Assembly (NCBI GenBank): GCA_009926625.1
Contig: RFON01000019.1
Location: 1-46,424 of the forward strand
Reading direction: 5' to 3'
DNA from: Planctomycetota bacterium
GTDB lineage: Bacteria; Planctomycetota; Phycisphaerae; Phycisphaerales; SM1A02
DNA: 46,424 nt
The notes beneath the pieces were generated by a model. It was not told the origin of the DNA, ran no database searches, and saw only the letters and a list, made by a program, of their open reading frames with translations. Of the stretch, positions 24,007 to 35,179 are shown one piece after another. The translations under genes were made by a program, and so were the position numbers. How positions within the stretch are numbered: the first letter of the stretch is position 1; each line of letters opens with the position of its first letter.

Positions 24007-25382
24007 GCGTGCCCCCTCCGCAGATCATCTGGGGCGACTCGAGTCAGTGGGTCGGATGCGGCGTGGCGTTTGCGCTGGCATTCCCCATGCTGCTTCTTGC
24101 GCTACGAAGTTTTCGGCGGCGTGCTGCGCTGCGAGCGATGCCGACGACGCCGATTGCCGGCGTGTTCGTGGGTGAGGTGGAACTGAAGGGTCGCGCCAAG
24201 ACGCCGAATCCACTGAAGGCGCGACTCAGCGGCGCATCGGTGGTGCTCTACAACTGGACCGCGGAAGAACACTGGACGCGGACGCGCGTCGAGTCCTACA
24301 CCGATGGCAAGGGCAGGACGAAGACGCGGACGGTCACCTACTCGGGAACCGAGACGGTGGCGCAAGGCGGTGAGTCATCGCTGCTGCTGCTCGACGATGC
24401 CACGGGGATCGTCCAGATTCTGCCCGAGGGGGCAAAGCTGGAGCCGACGCGAGTGTTCTGCAAGACGGTGGGGCGAGGCGACCGCATCTACTACGAGCAT
24501 GGACCGCAGCGTGCGGTGTCTGGTTCGGATGGCCTTCGTACTTTCACGGAGTATGCAATCAAAGTGGATGCGCAGCTCTTCGTGGTTGGCTACGCGCGCG
24601 AGCGCGAGGACATCGCGGAAATCGAGATTGCCTCGGGCGGGCGAAAGGGAACAGCCACTGCAGATGCCCGCCCGCGAATGTTCCTGATTTCGACGAGGGA
24701 TGAAGAGGCTGTGACCTTCCGATTCGGCATTGTTGCGTGGATGTGGTTGGTGGTTGCTGCACTCGCCCCGATTGGGCTGCTGCTGGTCGATATCAACAGG
24801 TACCAAGAGGAACGCTTGGCGCCCTGGACGGCTGCGCTTGTCGCAGGAGCACTGGCGTTGGTGTGGGCAGTGTCGTGGTCGATCTGGACCCACAATGATT
24901 TGGTCGATCTTCGCAATCGAGTCCTGCGTGGGCGGTCGAACATCGATGTTCAACTGCGGCGACGGCACGATCTCATCGAGCAGTTCATGGGAGCAGTACG
25001 CGGGCTGCGCGACTACGAAGCGTCGTTGCAGCGCGTGATCACGGAGATCCGTTCGCAGGGAGAACTGATGGACATGGCCAGCGCGAATGCGCGAGCGGTT
25101 CCCGTTGGACCGCAACTTCGATTCCTGGCCGAGGCGCTGCCGAACTTGAAGTCCTCCGATTCGTTCCTGGCGCTGCAGCGGTCGCTCAGCGACTGCGAGC
25201 GTCGCATCGCGCTCGCGCGCGATGAGTTCAACGGCACCACGGCGGGCTTCAACACGCGCATCACGACCGTGCCGACATCGTTCATCGCGTCGCTGTTCGG
25301 CATGCGCCCAGGAGACTTCTTTTCCGCCGAGCAGTTTGAACGCAGCGCGCCCGTCGTTTCCTCGCCCGCGCACTCTCGCTAG
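24003..25382 (+). CDS. GIDE-LemA membrane protein
   Basis: Protein of 459 residues, coupled to the permease by an ATGA overlap. A first membrane helix (residues ~18-35) is followed by a GIDE-like domain (~45-215: [18 protein letters not shown] ... [19 protein letters not shown]). This is the sensor domain of the mitochondrial ligase MUL1, found without the RING in bacteria. Two more helices follow (~245-300). The rest is a LemA domain, ending [26 protein letters not shown]. LemA proteins are envelope alpha-helical proteins of poorly known role. GIDE plus LemA in one chain is known in some bacteria; pairing with an ABC-2 permease suggests an envelope stress or export function, which is inference. 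Its TAG stop overlaps a TAGACT hexamer that may be the acnA promoter. Confidence 0.8.
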   Translation: MSVPPPQIIWGDSSQWVGCGVAFALAFPMLLLALRSFRRRAALRAMPTTPIAGVFVGEVELKGRAKTPNPLKARLSGASVVLYNWTAEEHWTRTRVESYTDGKGRTKTRTVTYSGTETVAQGGESSLLLLDDATGIVQILPEGAKLEPTRVFCKTVGRGDRIYYEHGPQRAVSGSDGLRTFTEYAIKVDAQLFVVGYAREREDIAEIEIASGGRKGTATADARPRMFLISTRDEEAVTFRFGIVAWMWLVVAALAPIGLLLVDINRYQEERLAPWTAALVAGALALVWAVSWSIWTHNDLVDLRNRVLRGRSNIDVQLRRRHDLIEQFMGAVRGLRDYEASLQRVITEIRSQGELMDMASANARAVPVGPQLRFLAEALPNLKSSDSFLALQRSLSDCERRIALARDEFNGTTAGFNTRITTVPTSFIASLFGMRPGDFFSAEQFERSAPVVSSPAHSR

Positions 25383-25385
25383 ACT
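25380..25385 (+). promoter_or_regulatory. Putative -10 hexamer for acnA
   Basis: TAGACT overlapping the stop codon of the upstream gene. It lies 73 nt before the acnA ATG, so this transcript would carry a real leader. Confidence 0.35.
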
Positions 25386-25394
25386 CGGGATTCG

Positions 25395-25427
25395 CCGCTG
25401 CAGCGCGCGCGCAAGGTGCCGTGCAGC
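25395..25427 (+). promoter_or_regulatory. Hairpin in the acnA leader
   Basis: CCGCTGCA pairs perfectly with TGCAGCGG around a 17-nt GC-rich loop, between the putative promoter and the ribosome binding site. It could control mRNA stability or translation. Confidence 0.45.
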
Positions 25428-25458
25428 GGTCAACCGAACCGCCTCTCGAGGAGAACCC

Positions 25459-28185
25459 ATGCCGCCGATCGATCCGTTCCACGCAGCAGCCACGCTTGAA
25501 ACGCCCGTGGGGAAGCGCACCTACCACAAACTCGATGCGCTTCGGCACCTCGGTACGGTCCGCAACTTGCCCTACTCGATCCGCGTGCTGCTGGAGAGCG
25601 TTCTCCGAAACCTCGACGGTCGCGTCTACACCGAGGAGCATGTGCGCGCCATCGCCGCCTACGACCCGCGACGCCCAGCGCAGGACGAAATCCCGTTCAT
25701 GCCAGGTCGCGTGGTGCTGCAGGACTTCACGGGCGTGCCGTGCGTGGTGGATCTTGCCGCCATGCGCGATGCAATGCGCCGCCTCGGTGGCGATCCCAAG
25801 CGGGTGAATCCCCTTGTGCCGTGCGATCTCGTGATCGACCATTCTGTGCAAGTCGATGCCTACGCGTCGGGTGCTGCGCTCACGATCAACGGCGATCTTG
25901 AGTTCGAGCGGAACCGTGAGCGATACCAGTTCCTCAAGTGGGGCCAGGGCGCGTTGGCCAACTTCCGCGTTGTCCCTCCTGCAACGGGAATCGTGCATCA
26001 GGTGAATCTGGAGTACCTCGCGAAGGTGGTGTGGGAGCGCGATGGCACGCTTTTCCCCGACAGTCTGGTGGGAACCGACAGCCACACCACGATGATCAAC
26101 GGTCTCGGCGTGGTGGGCTGGGGCGTTGGCGGCATCGAAGCCGAGGCCGTGATGCTTGGGCAACCTGTTTCGATGCTCATTCCAGAGGTGATCGGCGTGC
26201 GCGTGTCTGGTCGCCTGCCGCAGGGAACGACTGCGACGGACTTGGTCCTGACGGTCACGCAGATGCTTCGCAAGTTCGGCGTCGTGAACAAGTTCGTGGA
26301 GTTCTTCGGTCCTGGGCTTGATGAGATGACGCTCGCGAACCGCGCGACCATCGCGAACATGGCGCCGGAGTATGGCGCAACGATCGGGTACTTCCCCGTG
26401 GACCGCCACACGCTCGACTATCTGCGGTTGTCTGGACGCGAGGAGTCCCTCGTGCAGACGGTCGAGCAGTATTGCAAGGCGAACATGCTGTGGCGCGATG
26501 AGTCTGCCGATGTGTCGTACACGGCGGTGATCGATCTCGATCTCGCGACCATTGAGCCGAGCCTCGCAGGACCCGCGCGTCCGCAGGATCGCGTTGCGCT
26601 GTCGGCGATGCGTTCAGCCTGGCGTGCGGAGTTGCCGCGAATGCTTGAACGCTCCGCCGCGGGTGGAAAGCCGGCCGCGGCGTCAGGTGGCGGGACCGCC
26701 GTGGCGGAGGCGCCCGCGGCAGTTGCAGTGCGCGATGACGAGGGACATGAATTCGCGCTGACGCACGGCAGCGTGGTGATCGCAGCCATCACGAGCTGCA
26801 CCAACACGAGCAATCCGAGCGTGATGATCGGGGCCGGGCTGGTGGCGCGCCGCGCCGCCGAGCGCGGACTGAATCGAAAGCCGTGGGTGAAGACGAGCCT
26901 CGCGCCTGGCAGCAAGGTTGTCACCGAGTACCTGCAGAAGGCTGGATTGCTGCGGTCGCTCGAGCAGGTCGGGTTCTTCGTCGTGGGCTACGGATGCACG
27001 ACCTGCATCGGCAACAGCGGACCGCTGCCAGAGCACATTGGGAGCGCGATCAAGGATGGCGATCTCGTGGTGGCAAGCGTGCTGTCGGGGAATCGGAACT
27101 TCGAGGCGCGCGTTCATCAGGATGTGAAGGCGAACTACCTGGCCAGCCCGCCGCTTGTGGTTGCCTACGCGCTTGCCGGCACGGTCGACATCGACCTTGC
27201 GACCGAGCCGCTGGGAACGGGGAGCGACGGAAAGCCCGTGTTTCTTCGGGATATCTGGCCGTCGCAGCAGGAGGTGGATGCCGCCGTCGCAGCGCATGTC
27301 ACGCGAGAGCAGTTCACCCGCGAGTACGCGCAAGTGTTCGCGGGCAGCAGCGCATGGCAATCGATCGAGAGCGCGGCAGGCGAGATGTACCGATGGGATG
27401 AACGCAGCACCTACATCCAGAACCCTCCGTACTTCGAGGGGATGACGATGGATGTTCGCCCCATCCAACCTGTGCGTGGTGCGCGATGCCTCGCGTCGCT
27501 CGGAGACAGCGTGACGACCGACCACATCTCTCCCGCAGGCAATATCAAGACCGATTCGCCCGCTGGCAAGTATCTCGTGGAGCAGGGGGTCTCACCTGCG
27601 ATGTTCAACAGTTATGGCAGTCGCCGCGGCAATGATCGCGTGATGACGCGCGGCACTTTCGCGAACACACGGATCCGCAACAAGATGACGCCCGCGCGCA
27701 CGGGCGGTTGGACGCGCGACTTCACTGCAGGCGGCGCTGAGAAGCCGATCCATGACGCAGCGATGTCATACCGCGCGGCGGGGACGCCACTGGTACTGCT
27801 CGCTGGGCGCGATTACGGCATGGGATCGAGCCGCGACTGGGCGGCCAAGGGCACATCGCTGCTGGGGGTGCGCGCGGTGATCGCGGTCAGCTATGAACGC
27901 ATCCACCGTTCCAACCTCGTGGGGATGGGCGTGCTGCCGCTGGAGTTCGTGGATGGGCAGAGCGCCGAGTCGATCGGACTCGATGGGAGTGAGACCTTCG
28001 ATGTTTCCATCGATGATCGCATCGAGCCGCGGCAGACGGTGGAGGTCATTGCGACCCGCACCGACGGCACGAAGGTGCCGTTCGAGACTCGCTGCCGAAT
28101 CGACACGCCCGTCGAGGTCGAGTACTTCCGCAACGGTGGCATCCTGCACACGGTGCTTCGCCGCATGGCAGCGGATCGCAGCTGA
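25459..28185 (+). CDS. acnA: Aconitate hydratase A
   Basis: Aconitase of 908 residues, the normal AcnA/IRP1 length. It interconverts citrate and isocitrate in the TCA cycle using a [4Fe-4S] cluster. The three cluster cysteines are in SCTNTSNP (about residue 447) and [13 protein letters not shown] (about 513 and 516). Substrate motifs [25 protein letters not shown] and the C-terminal swivel domain with [13 protein letters not shown] are intact. An Ala/Gly-rich insert (residues ~395-420) precedes the middle domain. The ATG has a clear GAGGAG ribosome binding site; the open frame upstream overlaps the previous gene and is not aconitase-like. The following comF gene has its own start signal, so acnA is probably monocistronic. 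Confidence 0.96.
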   Translation: MPPIDPFHAAATLETPVGKRTYHKLDALRHLGTVRNLPYSIRVLLESVLRNLDGRVYTEEHVRAIAAYDPRRPAQDEIPFMPGRVVLQDFTGVPCVVDLAAMRDAMRRLGGDPKRVNPLVPCDLVIDHSVQVDAYASGAALTINGDLEFERNRERYQFLKWGQGALANFRVVPPATGIVHQVNLEYLAKVVWERDGTLFPDSLVGTDSHTTMINGLGVVGWGVGGIEAEAVMLGQPVSMLIPEVIGVRVSGRLPQGTTATDLVLTVTQMLRKFGVVNKFVEFFGPGLDEMTLANRATIANMAPEYGATIGYFPVDRHTLDYLRLSGREESLVQTVEQYCKANMLWRDESADVSYTAVIDLDLATIEPSLAGPARPQDRVALSAMRSAWRAELPRMLERSAAGGKPAAASGGGTAVAEAPAAVAVRDDEGHEFALTHGSVVIAAITSCTNTSNPSVMIGAGLVARRAAERGLNRKPWVKTSLAPGSKVVTEYLQKAGLLRSLEQVGFFVVGYGCTTCIGNSGPLPEHIGSAIKDGDLVVASVLSGNRNFEARVHQDVKANYLASPPLVVAYALAGTVDIDLATEPLGTGSDGKPVFLRDIWPSQQEVDAAVAAHVTREQFTREYAQVFAGSSAWQSIESAAGEMYRWDERSTYIQNPPYFEGMTMDVRPIQPVRGARCLASLGDSVTTDHISPAGNIKTDSPAGKYLVEQGVSPAMFNSYGSRRGNDRVMTRGTFANTRIRNKMTPARTGGWTRDFTAGGAEKPIHDAAMSYRAAGTPLVLLAGRDYGMGSSRDWAAKGTSLLGVRAVIAVSYERIHRSNLVGMGVLPLEFVDGQSAESIGLDGSETFDVSIDDRIEPRQTVEVIATRTDGTKVPFETRCRIDTPVEVEYFRNGGILHTVLRRMAADRS

Positions 28186-28232
28186 CCGCGCTGAAGTTCT
28201 GGCTGAAATCGCTGACCGTTCGTGCGGTGCCG

Positions 28233-28238
28233 TAGGGT
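28233..28238 (+). promoter_or_regulatory. Putative -10 hexamer for comF
   Basis: TAGGGT, 9 nt before the ATG at 28248. Confidence 0.35.
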
Positions 28239-28247
28239 CTGCCGCGC

Positions 28248-29012
28248 ATGCACGCTGTTCACCGTTGGCTTCAGCTTGGGGCTCTCGTCGAGCGAGAACT
28301 CTTCGCATCTGCGCGCCGCTCTGAGCGTGCGCAATGCGTGCCGACGGCAGACGCGCTTGGATCGTGGTGTTTTCGGTGCGGCGCGACGCTGCAGCGGTTG
28401 AACGCGCCTCCCCCGCACTGGCCGCCGCTCGCCTGCGCTTCGTGCGCAGGATCATCGACGCCCTTCACGGCGGTCGTTCGACTCGGTGCCCACGCCGAAG
28501 GTTGGCGCGATGCGGTCTTGGCGGTGAAGCACGGGCGTGATCGCCGCTGCGGTGAACAACTTGGCCTGCGACTCGCGCAGCAGTGGACGGTCGCATGGGA
28601 TTCGCTGCCTTCATGGCGGAGCGCGTGCAGCGGCGACTGGTGCGCCGTCCCAGTACCGATGCCGTTCGCGAGGCGCGTCGAGCGTGGCATCGATCATGCG
28701 CATGTGATCGCGAAGGCGTTTGCGCGGTCGACATCGATGCAACTGATGCGCGTGCTGTGGCAACAGTGTGGAACAAATCAGGCGCGCCTCGATCGCGCGG
28801 CGCGAGTGGCGCGGCGCGGGCGAATGCAGTGGCGAACGCGCACGCCGTTCCTGCGCGCGTCGGTTGACATGAACGCGGCGCGGGGCGTTCAGCAGTGGGT
28901 CATCGTGGATGATGTGACAACAACTGGTGCAACGCTTCGAGAAGTGGCGGAGGTTCTTCGTGCGGTCACGCCGCGAGCGCGGATCGCCGCAGCGGTCGTT
29001 GCCGTTGCGTGA
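28248..29012 (+). CDS. comF: ComF-family phosphoribosyltransferase-like protein
   Basis: Protein of 254 residues. An N-terminal zinc-finger-like Cys set (CFRCG ... CASCAG, residues ~41-66) is followed by a type I phosphoribosyltransferase fold. The PRPP loop is WVIVDDVTTTGATLREVAE (~215-235), and VPVPMPFARRVERGIDHAHVIAKAFA matches the ComF signature (P-x-P...R...G-F-N/D-q). ComF proteins take part in DNA uptake in competent bacteria and in salvage-like roles elsewhere; the substrate is unknown. The gene starts 62 nt after acnA and ends 147 nt before the rRNA promoter. Confidence 0.87.
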   Translation: MHAVHRWLQLGALVERELFASARRSERAQCVPTADALGSWCFRCGATLQRLNAPPPHWPPLACASCAGSSTPFTAVVRLGAHAEGWRDAVLAVKHGRDRRCGEQLGLRLAQQWTVAWDSLPSWRSACSGDWCAVPVPMPFARRVERGIDHAHVIAKAFARSTSMQLMRVLWQQCGTNQARLDRAARVARRGRMQWRTRTPFLRASVDMNAARGVQQWVIVDDVTTTGATLREVAEVLRAVTPRARIAAAVVAVA

Positions 29013-29038
29013 CAGTCGCGTTCAGAAATGCATGATTT

Positions 29039-29064
29039 ACAGTGGTTTACGAAATCACAGTGGT
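29039..29064 (+). repeat. Direct repeat upstream of the rRNA promoter
   Basis: ACAGTGGT occurs at 29039-29046 and 29057-29064, with starts 18 nt apart, about 100 nt before the -35. Possible binding site of a regulator or an upstream activating sequence; short enough to be chance. Confidence 0.35.
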
Positions 29065-29159
29065 CCGAGAACCATGAACGGCGGCGAGCTGCTCGGAGGC
29101 GACCCAGCGCGCCGCGCGGCCTGAAAGTGCGACTGAACTCGGCACATTGATGCGTGCAG

Positions 29160-29188
29160 TTGACATGCGCGCGAGGCTCTGCTACATT
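29160..29188 (+). promoter_or_regulatory. 16S rRNA promoter
   Basis: A perfect -35 TTGACA (29160-29165), a 17-nt spacer and a -10 TACATT (29183-29188). Transcription should start near 29195. The same -10 is found in the promoter at 45373. Confidence 0.8.
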
Positions 29189-29194
29189 CATCGA

Positions 29195-29573
29195 CCCGAC
29201 TCATTTGAGCCTGGGGCCTGCGGTGTTTCGGCACCACAGGTTCATCTTTGACAATTGAGTTGTTGGATCGCCGCGAGGATGTGGCTTCGTTCGCCGACTC
29301 TCACAGGGTCGGTGCGCGAAGAAACCCTCTCCCGTCACAGCGGGAGAGACTGAACATCCTCTGTGATGTCCAAGTGAATGGTCATTTCCGAAGACCTTTC
29401 CCTGCGTCTGGGCCGCAAGGCAACAGACAACGGGCAAGGATGTTTGGTCAAACCCAGCAATCGCCAAATGCTGGCATCGGCTCGGACCGATGAAGACGAC
29501 CGACCCATCCTCGTGATGGGTCGCCAGGCAACCTTCTTTCGAAGAATCAGGCGTAAGCCTGTCCAATCAATTC
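29195..29573 (+). ncRNA. Long structured leader of the 16S rRNA precursor
   Basis: About 380 nt with no credible gene. Visible elements: a near-perfect hairpin (29217-29240), a BoxA-like antitermination sequence CTTTGACAAT (29246-29255), then stems CTCTCCCG/CGGGAGAG (29327-29348), CCAGCA/TGCTGG (29454-29474), ATCGG/CCGAT (29476-29491), CGACCCAT/ATGGGTCG (29501-29523) and CAGGC/GCCTG (29548-29561), the last 12 nt before the mature 16S. This is expected of a precursor leader that aids antitermination, folding and processing. No pairing with the 3' flank long enough for a classical RNase III stem was found by eye. Confidence 0.6.
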
Positions 29574-31067
<1,494 letters not shown>

Positions 31068-31087
31068 TGGAATGTAATTAGGCGCAT

Positions 31088-31105
31088 CAGAAGAGCGATC
31101 TTCTG
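31088..31105 (+). other. Hairpin just after the 16S 3' end
   Basis: CAGAAGA and TCTTCTG form a perfect 7-bp stem with a GCGA tetraloop, 25 nt after the mature 3' end. It may be a processing or 3'-end protection element. Confidence 0.45.
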
Positions 31106-31197
31106 GGCGAAATCGTCAACGCAACCTCGTCCACCCTCGTGGTGGATACGGCGCCGGAAACGGCGTCGGAAGGCATCCAACAACTCTCTTGCATATT

Positions 31198-31237
31198 GCA
31201 GCAAGCGTCCGCTCACGCGGGCGCTTGTTGCTTTTTT
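31198..31237 (+). terminator. Strong intrinsic terminator of the 16S rRNA unit
   Basis: A 15-bp stem, GCAGCAAGCGTCCGC with GCGGGCGCTTGTTGC (two G-U pairs), has a TCAC loop and is followed by six T. It ends the rRNA transcript without 23S. Confidence 0.93.
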
Positions 31238-31265
31238 GTCGGCATCTGTTTCGACTGTCGCCGTC

Positions 31266-31271
31266 TAGCCT
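31266..31271 (+). promoter_or_regulatory. Putative -10 hexamer for the TIM-barrel gene
   Basis: TAGCCT, 11 nt before the ATG at 31283 and just after the rRNA terminator. Confidence 0.4.
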
Positions 31272-31282
31272 GCGATGCACAG

Positions 31283-32140
31283 ATGAAGCGGCGCACATTC
31301 ATCAAGTCGGTGGGACTTCACTCGGCGGGGGCTTTGGCCGCCGCATCGGTGGTGCGTTCAGCTCAATCGGAAACGGAGATGGCGCGCGCGCGCTGGCGAC
31401 ACTCGGTGTGCCGCTGGTGCTACTCGGGCGTTCCACTCGATGAACTCATCAAGCAGTCGAAGGCGATCGGCATCGCTTCGATCGAGCTGCTTGACGAGCC
31501 AGAGTGGCTGCAGGTTCGCGCGGCAGGGCTCGAATGCGCGGTGGCGAACGGTCCAACAACGATTCCGAAGGGGCTCAATCGAACCGAGCATCATGACCAG
31601 ATCATTGCGGGAGCCGAACGATTGCTGCCGCGAGTGGCCGCGGCGGGCATTCCGCAGATGATCGTCTTTTCCGGCAATCGCGCAGGGCTGTCGGATGCGG
31701 ACGGGCTGCGTCATTGCACCGATGGACTAAAGCGGCTGATGCCGATCGCGGAATCTGCCGGCGTGACGATCATCATGGAACTCCTCAACAGCAAGGTGGA
31801 CCACAAGGATTACCAGTGCGATCACACCGCCTGGGGAGCGGAACTCGTGCAGCGCGTCGCCAGCGATCGGTTCCGCCTGCTCTATGACATCTATCACATG
31901 CAGATCATGGAGGGCGATGTCATTCGAACGATCGAGCAGCACCACGAGAGCATCGCGCACTATCACACGGGAGGCGTTCCCGGGCGCCGCGAGATCGACG
32001 GCAGTCAAGAACTGCACTATCCGGCGATCGTGCGTGCAGTGACTGCGACTGGATTCAGCGGGTTTCTCGCGCAGGAGTTCATTCCATCGCGCGCGCCATT
32101 CGAGTCACTTGCGCAGGCCGTGCAGATCTGCACGGTGTGA
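31283..32140 (+). CDS. Tat-exported xylose-isomerase-like TIM-barrel protein (hydroxypyruvate isomerase-like)
   Basis: Protein of 285 residues. The N-terminus MKRRTFIKSVGLHSAGALAAA is close to a twin-arginine signal (R-R-T-F-I-K), so it is probably exported folded. The rest is an AP-endonuclease-2/xylose-isomerase-like barrel. Metal ligands are likely Glu in IIMELLNSKVDH, Asp/His in LLYDIYHMQIMEGD, His in YHTGGVPGRREID, and Glu in LAQEFIPSR. The segment YDIYHMQIMEGD is typical of hydroxypyruvate isomerase (Hyi) relatives, which isomerise small keto sugars or acids. The real substrate is unknown. I start at the Met before the RR motif; the longer open frame covers the rRNA terminator and is not coding. 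Confidence 0.85.
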   Translation: MKRRTFIKSVGLHSAGALAAASVVRSAQSETEMARARWRHSVCRWCYSGVPLDELIKQSKAIGIASIELLDEPEWLQVRAAGLECAVANGPTTIPKGLNRTEHHDQIIAGAERLLPRVAAAGIPQMIVFSGNRAGLSDADGLRHCTDGLKRLMPIAESAGVTIIMELLNSKVDHKDYQCDHTAWGAELVQRVASDRFRLLYDIYHMQIMEGDVIRTIEQHHESIAHYHTGGVPGRREIDGSQELHYPAIVRAVTATGFSGFLAQEFIPSRAPFESLAQAVQICTV

Positions 32141-32244
32141 CTCGCCATTCACGGCGATTCGTAGAAAGTCGGTGATTCGATTTGCCTTTGTGCTGTCACG
32201 CGTTATCAGTTCCTCGCCTGCGAAAGCAGGATGAGACTCCGGTG

Positions 32245-32282
32245 ACCCGAGCGGGCTCCTTCGTGGGGAAGCCCTCTCGGGT
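32245..32282. terminator. Possible bidirectional terminator hairpin
   Basis: ACCCGAG-GGGCT pairs with AAGCCC-CTCGGGT, with one interruption on each side. It lies between convergent genes ending at 32140 and 32336. There is no clean T run in either direction, so it is tentative. Confidence 0.4.
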
Positions 32283-32335
32283 CCTTCTCTGTGGTGCTGA
32301 TCTGCTTTGCGCCACTGGTTCGGGGCGCCACCGAG

Positions 32336-32941
32336 TCAGTCGTAGCCAAACGGCAGCGCACAGCCGAAGACGAAGCCGTTCCCACCCATCGCGTAGGGCG
32401 CAAAGTGCCCCATCAGCGAACCGCGACCGTAGCCCGGTCCTCCTGGGGTTGACTCAGGCGCGTTGCCGTTGATGTGATAGACATTCGACGCGGCAGGACC
32501 AGCATTCGTGTTCATCATTCCCGTGACAGGCCCGCGGTACAGGTGCCAAGATGTGTTTGTTGGGTTGCTGATCGGCGTGATGAACTGCTGCTGTGCATAG
32601 CCAACAGGCTGGACAGGCATCTGCGGGGCGGCATTGCCGTCGGGCGCACTCGCGCTCGACCGCCCATACTGCCCGCCGAGCGTGTTGTTTTGGTGCAGTC
32701 CCGTGCCGTAATAGTGGTAGCGCACCGATGCCGAGCCAATCGCCGCTTGCTCGAGGGCAGTCGAGCTCAACTCGCCTCCCGATGACTGGTTGAACCCGAC
32801 CCCTTCGGGAGTTGCGTTCTCATCAACCTGCCGCGGCGGGCCGTCGAACGAAGTCGTCGTTTCGCGAGGATCCTGCGCGTGCGCCGCCGCGCACACGATC
32901 AGGAAAGTTGCCAACACCCAAGGTGCGTTCCGACCCATCAT
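32336..32941 (-). CDS. Secreted protein of unknown function
   Basis: Protein of 201 residues with a clear signal peptide (MMGRNAPWVLATFLIVCAAAHA, likely cut before QDPRE). The mature part is rich in Gly, Asn, Gln, Ser and Tyr, with segments such as RYHYYGTGLHQNNTLGGQYG, and ends GGNGFVFGCALPFGYD. I recognise no domain. Composition suggests a low-complexity, possibly disordered envelope protein. The start is supported by a TAGTCT hexamer 7 nt upstream; the second Met, 3 nt on, is an alternative. It is divergent from tkt, with 93 nt between start codons. Confidence 0.7.
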   Translation of the reverse strand: MMGRNAPWVLATFLIVCAAAHAQDPRETTTSFDGPPRQVDENATPEGVGFNQSSGGELSSTALEQAAIGSASVRYHYYGTGLHQNNTLGGQYGRSSASAPDGNAAPQMPVQPVGYAQQQFITPISNPTNTSWHLYRGPVTGMMNTNAGPAASNVYHINGNAPESTPGGPGYGRGSLMGHFAPYAMGGNGFVFGCALPFGYD

Positions 32942-32948
32942 GACACGA

Positions 32949-32954
32949 AGACTA
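32949..32954 (-). promoter_or_regulatory. Putative -10 hexamer, leaderless type, for the secreted unknown
   Basis: TAGTCT on the minus strand, 7 nt before the ATG at 32941. Confidence 0.45.
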
Positions 32955-33034
32955 ACATCGCCCCACGCTCGTCGGAAGACCATTGCATGTTGCGAAGGGG
33001 TCGCGGCGGGTCAACAAAGGTGCGGAGAAAGCCC

Positions 33035-35179
33035 ATGTCGTCAACAGCCGTTCCACCGTCAGTTCGTCCGCAGCCCACCAACGACTCGCCAGTCAGCGGC
33101 GCTCCTGGCGATGTGCCCGCGATCGATTCGCTGGCGATCAACACGATCCGCACGCTCGCGATGGACGCCGTGCAGGCAGCGAAGAGCGGTCACCCTGGAA
33201 CGCCGATGGCGCTTGCCCCAGTTGCCTACGAGTTGTGGCAGGATGTGCTGCGATTCGATCCGGCGAATCCGCGCTGCCCCGATCGCGACCGCTTCGTGCT
33301 CAGCAACGGGCATGCATCGATGTTGCTGTACTCGCTCATCCATCTCAGTGGAACGCAAACCGTTGGAAAGGATGGTCGTCCAACGGGCGCACCGAGTCTG
33401 CGAATCGATGATCTGAAGGCGTTCCGCCAACTCGGATCGCTCTGTCCAGGGCACCCCGAGTCGCACCTGACATCAGGCGTGGAGACGACGACGGGACCGC
33501 TCGGGCAGGGGCTCGCGACCAGCGTCGGGATGGCGATGGCGCAGCGCTGGCTCGCGGCGCGCTACAACCGACCGAACTTCGACCTCTACACATGGCGCGT
33601 GTGGTCGATCTGCGGCGATGGCTGCATGATGGAGGGGATCTCGGGCGAAGCGGCGAGCCTCGCGGGGCATCTGCGGTTGTCGAACCTGTGTTGGATCTAC
33701 GACAACAATCGCATCACGATCGAGGGCAGCACGGCGCTCGCGTACGACGATGATGTGGCAACGCGATTCCTCGGCTACCGATGGAATGTGCTGCGCGTGG
33801 CGGATGCGAACGACCTGGATCTGCTGCGGCGCGCCTATGCAACTGCGCGCGAGACCACGGACAGGCCGACGCTGATCATCGTCGACAGCCACATCGGCTA
33901 CGGGGCGCCGACGAAACAAGACACGAGTGCTGCACACGGTGAGCCTCTCGGCGACGAGGAAATCATCGGCGCGAAGCGGTTCTACCGCTGGCCAGAGGAT
34001 CAGAAGTTCTTGGTGCCTGCTGGCGTGCGCGAGCGATTCAGCGAGCGACTTGGTGCGCGCGGCGCGGAACTGACCAAGTCCTGGAACGAGCGATTCAGCG
34101 CGTACGCGAAGGCGTTCCCCAAGGAAGCGGAGGAGATTCGCCGCATGGAGGCCCGCGAGTTGCCCGATGACTGGGCGGCGGACTTGCCCACATTCCCCGC
34201 CGATGCGAAGGGCATGGCGACTCGCATCTCCAACAGCAAGGTGCTGAATGCCCTTGCCAAGCGGCTGCCATGGTTGATCGGTGGTTCCGCAGACCTTGCG
34301 CCGAGCACCAAGACGCTGCTGGGATTCGACGGCGCTGGCTCGTTCCAAGCAGCGACGCCTGGTGGGCGCAACCTGCACTTCGGCATTCGCGAGCACGCGA
34401 TGGGAGCGATCTGCAACGGTCTCAGTCTCTCGCGCGTTCGACCTTATGGATCAGGCTTCCTCATCTTCAGCGACTACATGAAGGGTTCGATCCGGCTGTC
34501 GGCCGTGATGGAACTGCCCGTGGTCTACATCTTCACGCACGATTCGATCGGCGTGGGCGAGGATGGCCCGACCCATCAGCCGATCGAGCAACTCGCTGCG
34601 CTTCGTGCCATGCCGGGCGTGCTGGTGTTCCGTCCATCCGATGCAAACGAGATGACCGAGTGCTGGCGTGTGATTGCGCCGCTCACGCATGAAACGGCGG
34701 TACTCGCGTTGACGAGGCAGGATCTGCCCACGCTCGATCGCACCGTGTTCGCGCCGGCGTCGGGCGTTGCGAAGGGCGGCTATGTGCTTCGCGATGCGCC
34801 GCAGGGCAAGCCAGACCTGATCTTCATCGCCTCGGGAAGTGAAGTCTCGCTCTGCATCGCGGCCGCCGATCTGCTGGCGGCGCAAGGCATCGGCGTGCGA
34901 ATCGTGAGCATGCCGTGCTGCGAGCTGTTCAATCGGCAGGATCGCGCCTACCGCGACTCGGTGCTGCCGCCGACGGTGCGCGCGCGCGTATCGGTCGAGA
35001 TGCTGTCGACCTTCGGCTGGGATCGTTATGTGGGCTTGGATGGCGAGACGATCGGCATGACCACCTTCGGCGCATCCGCGCCGCTGTCTGCGGTGCTGAA
35101 GCACTTCGGATTCGATGCCGCGTCGGTTGCCGCGCGCGCCAAGGCGGTGGTCGATCGCGTGCGAGGTGCCGCGAAATGA
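33035..35179 (+). CDS. tkt: Transketolase
   Basis: Thiamine-diphosphate enzyme of 714 residues. It moves two-carbon units between sugar phosphates in the non-oxidative pentose phosphate pathway. Visible motifs are AAKSGHPGTPM, the TPP motif GDGCMMEG...NLCWIYDNN, and the pyrimidine-domain segments FGIREHAMGAI and HDSIGVGEDGPTHQP. A ~35-residue N-terminal extension rich in Pro/Ser precedes the core (AIDSLAINTIRTLAMDAVQ). The ATG at 33035 has a GGAG ribosome binding site; the open frame further upstream overlaps the divergent gene. rpiB overlaps the stop by 4 nt, coupling two enzymes of the same pathway. Confidence 0.96.
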   Translation: MSSTAVPPSVRPQPTNDSPVSGAPGDVPAIDSLAINTIRTLAMDAVQAAKSGHPGTPMALAPVAYELWQDVLRFDPANPRCPDRDRFVLSNGHASMLLYSLIHLSGTQTVGKDGRPTGAPSLRIDDLKAFRQLGSLCPGHPESHLTSGVETTTGPLGQGLATSVGMAMAQRWLAARYNRPNFDLYTWRVWSICGDGCMMEGISGEAASLAGHLRLSNLCWIYDNNRITIEGSTALAYDDDVATRFLGYRWNVLRVADANDLDLLRRAYATARETTDRPTLIIVDSHIGYGAPTKQDTSAAHGEPLGDEEIIGAKRFYRWPEDQKFLVPAGVRERFSERLGARGAELTKSWNERFSAYAKAFPKEAEEIRRMEARELPDDWAADLPTFPADAKGMATRISNSKVLNALAKRLPWLIGGSADLAPSTKTLLGFDGAGSFQAATPGGRNLHFGIREHAMGAICNGLSLSRVRPYGSGFLIFSDYMKGSIRLSAVMELPVVYIFTHDSIGVGEDGPTHQPIEQLAALRAMPGVLVFRPSDANEMTECWRVIAPLTHETAVLALTRQDLPTLDRTVFAPASGVAKGGYVLRDAPQGKPDLIFIASGSEVSLCIAAADLLAAQGIGVRIVSMPCCELFNRQDRAYRDSVLPPTVRARVSVEMLSTFGWDRYVGLDGETIGMTTFGASAPLSAVLKHFGFDAASVAARAKAVVDRVRGAAK

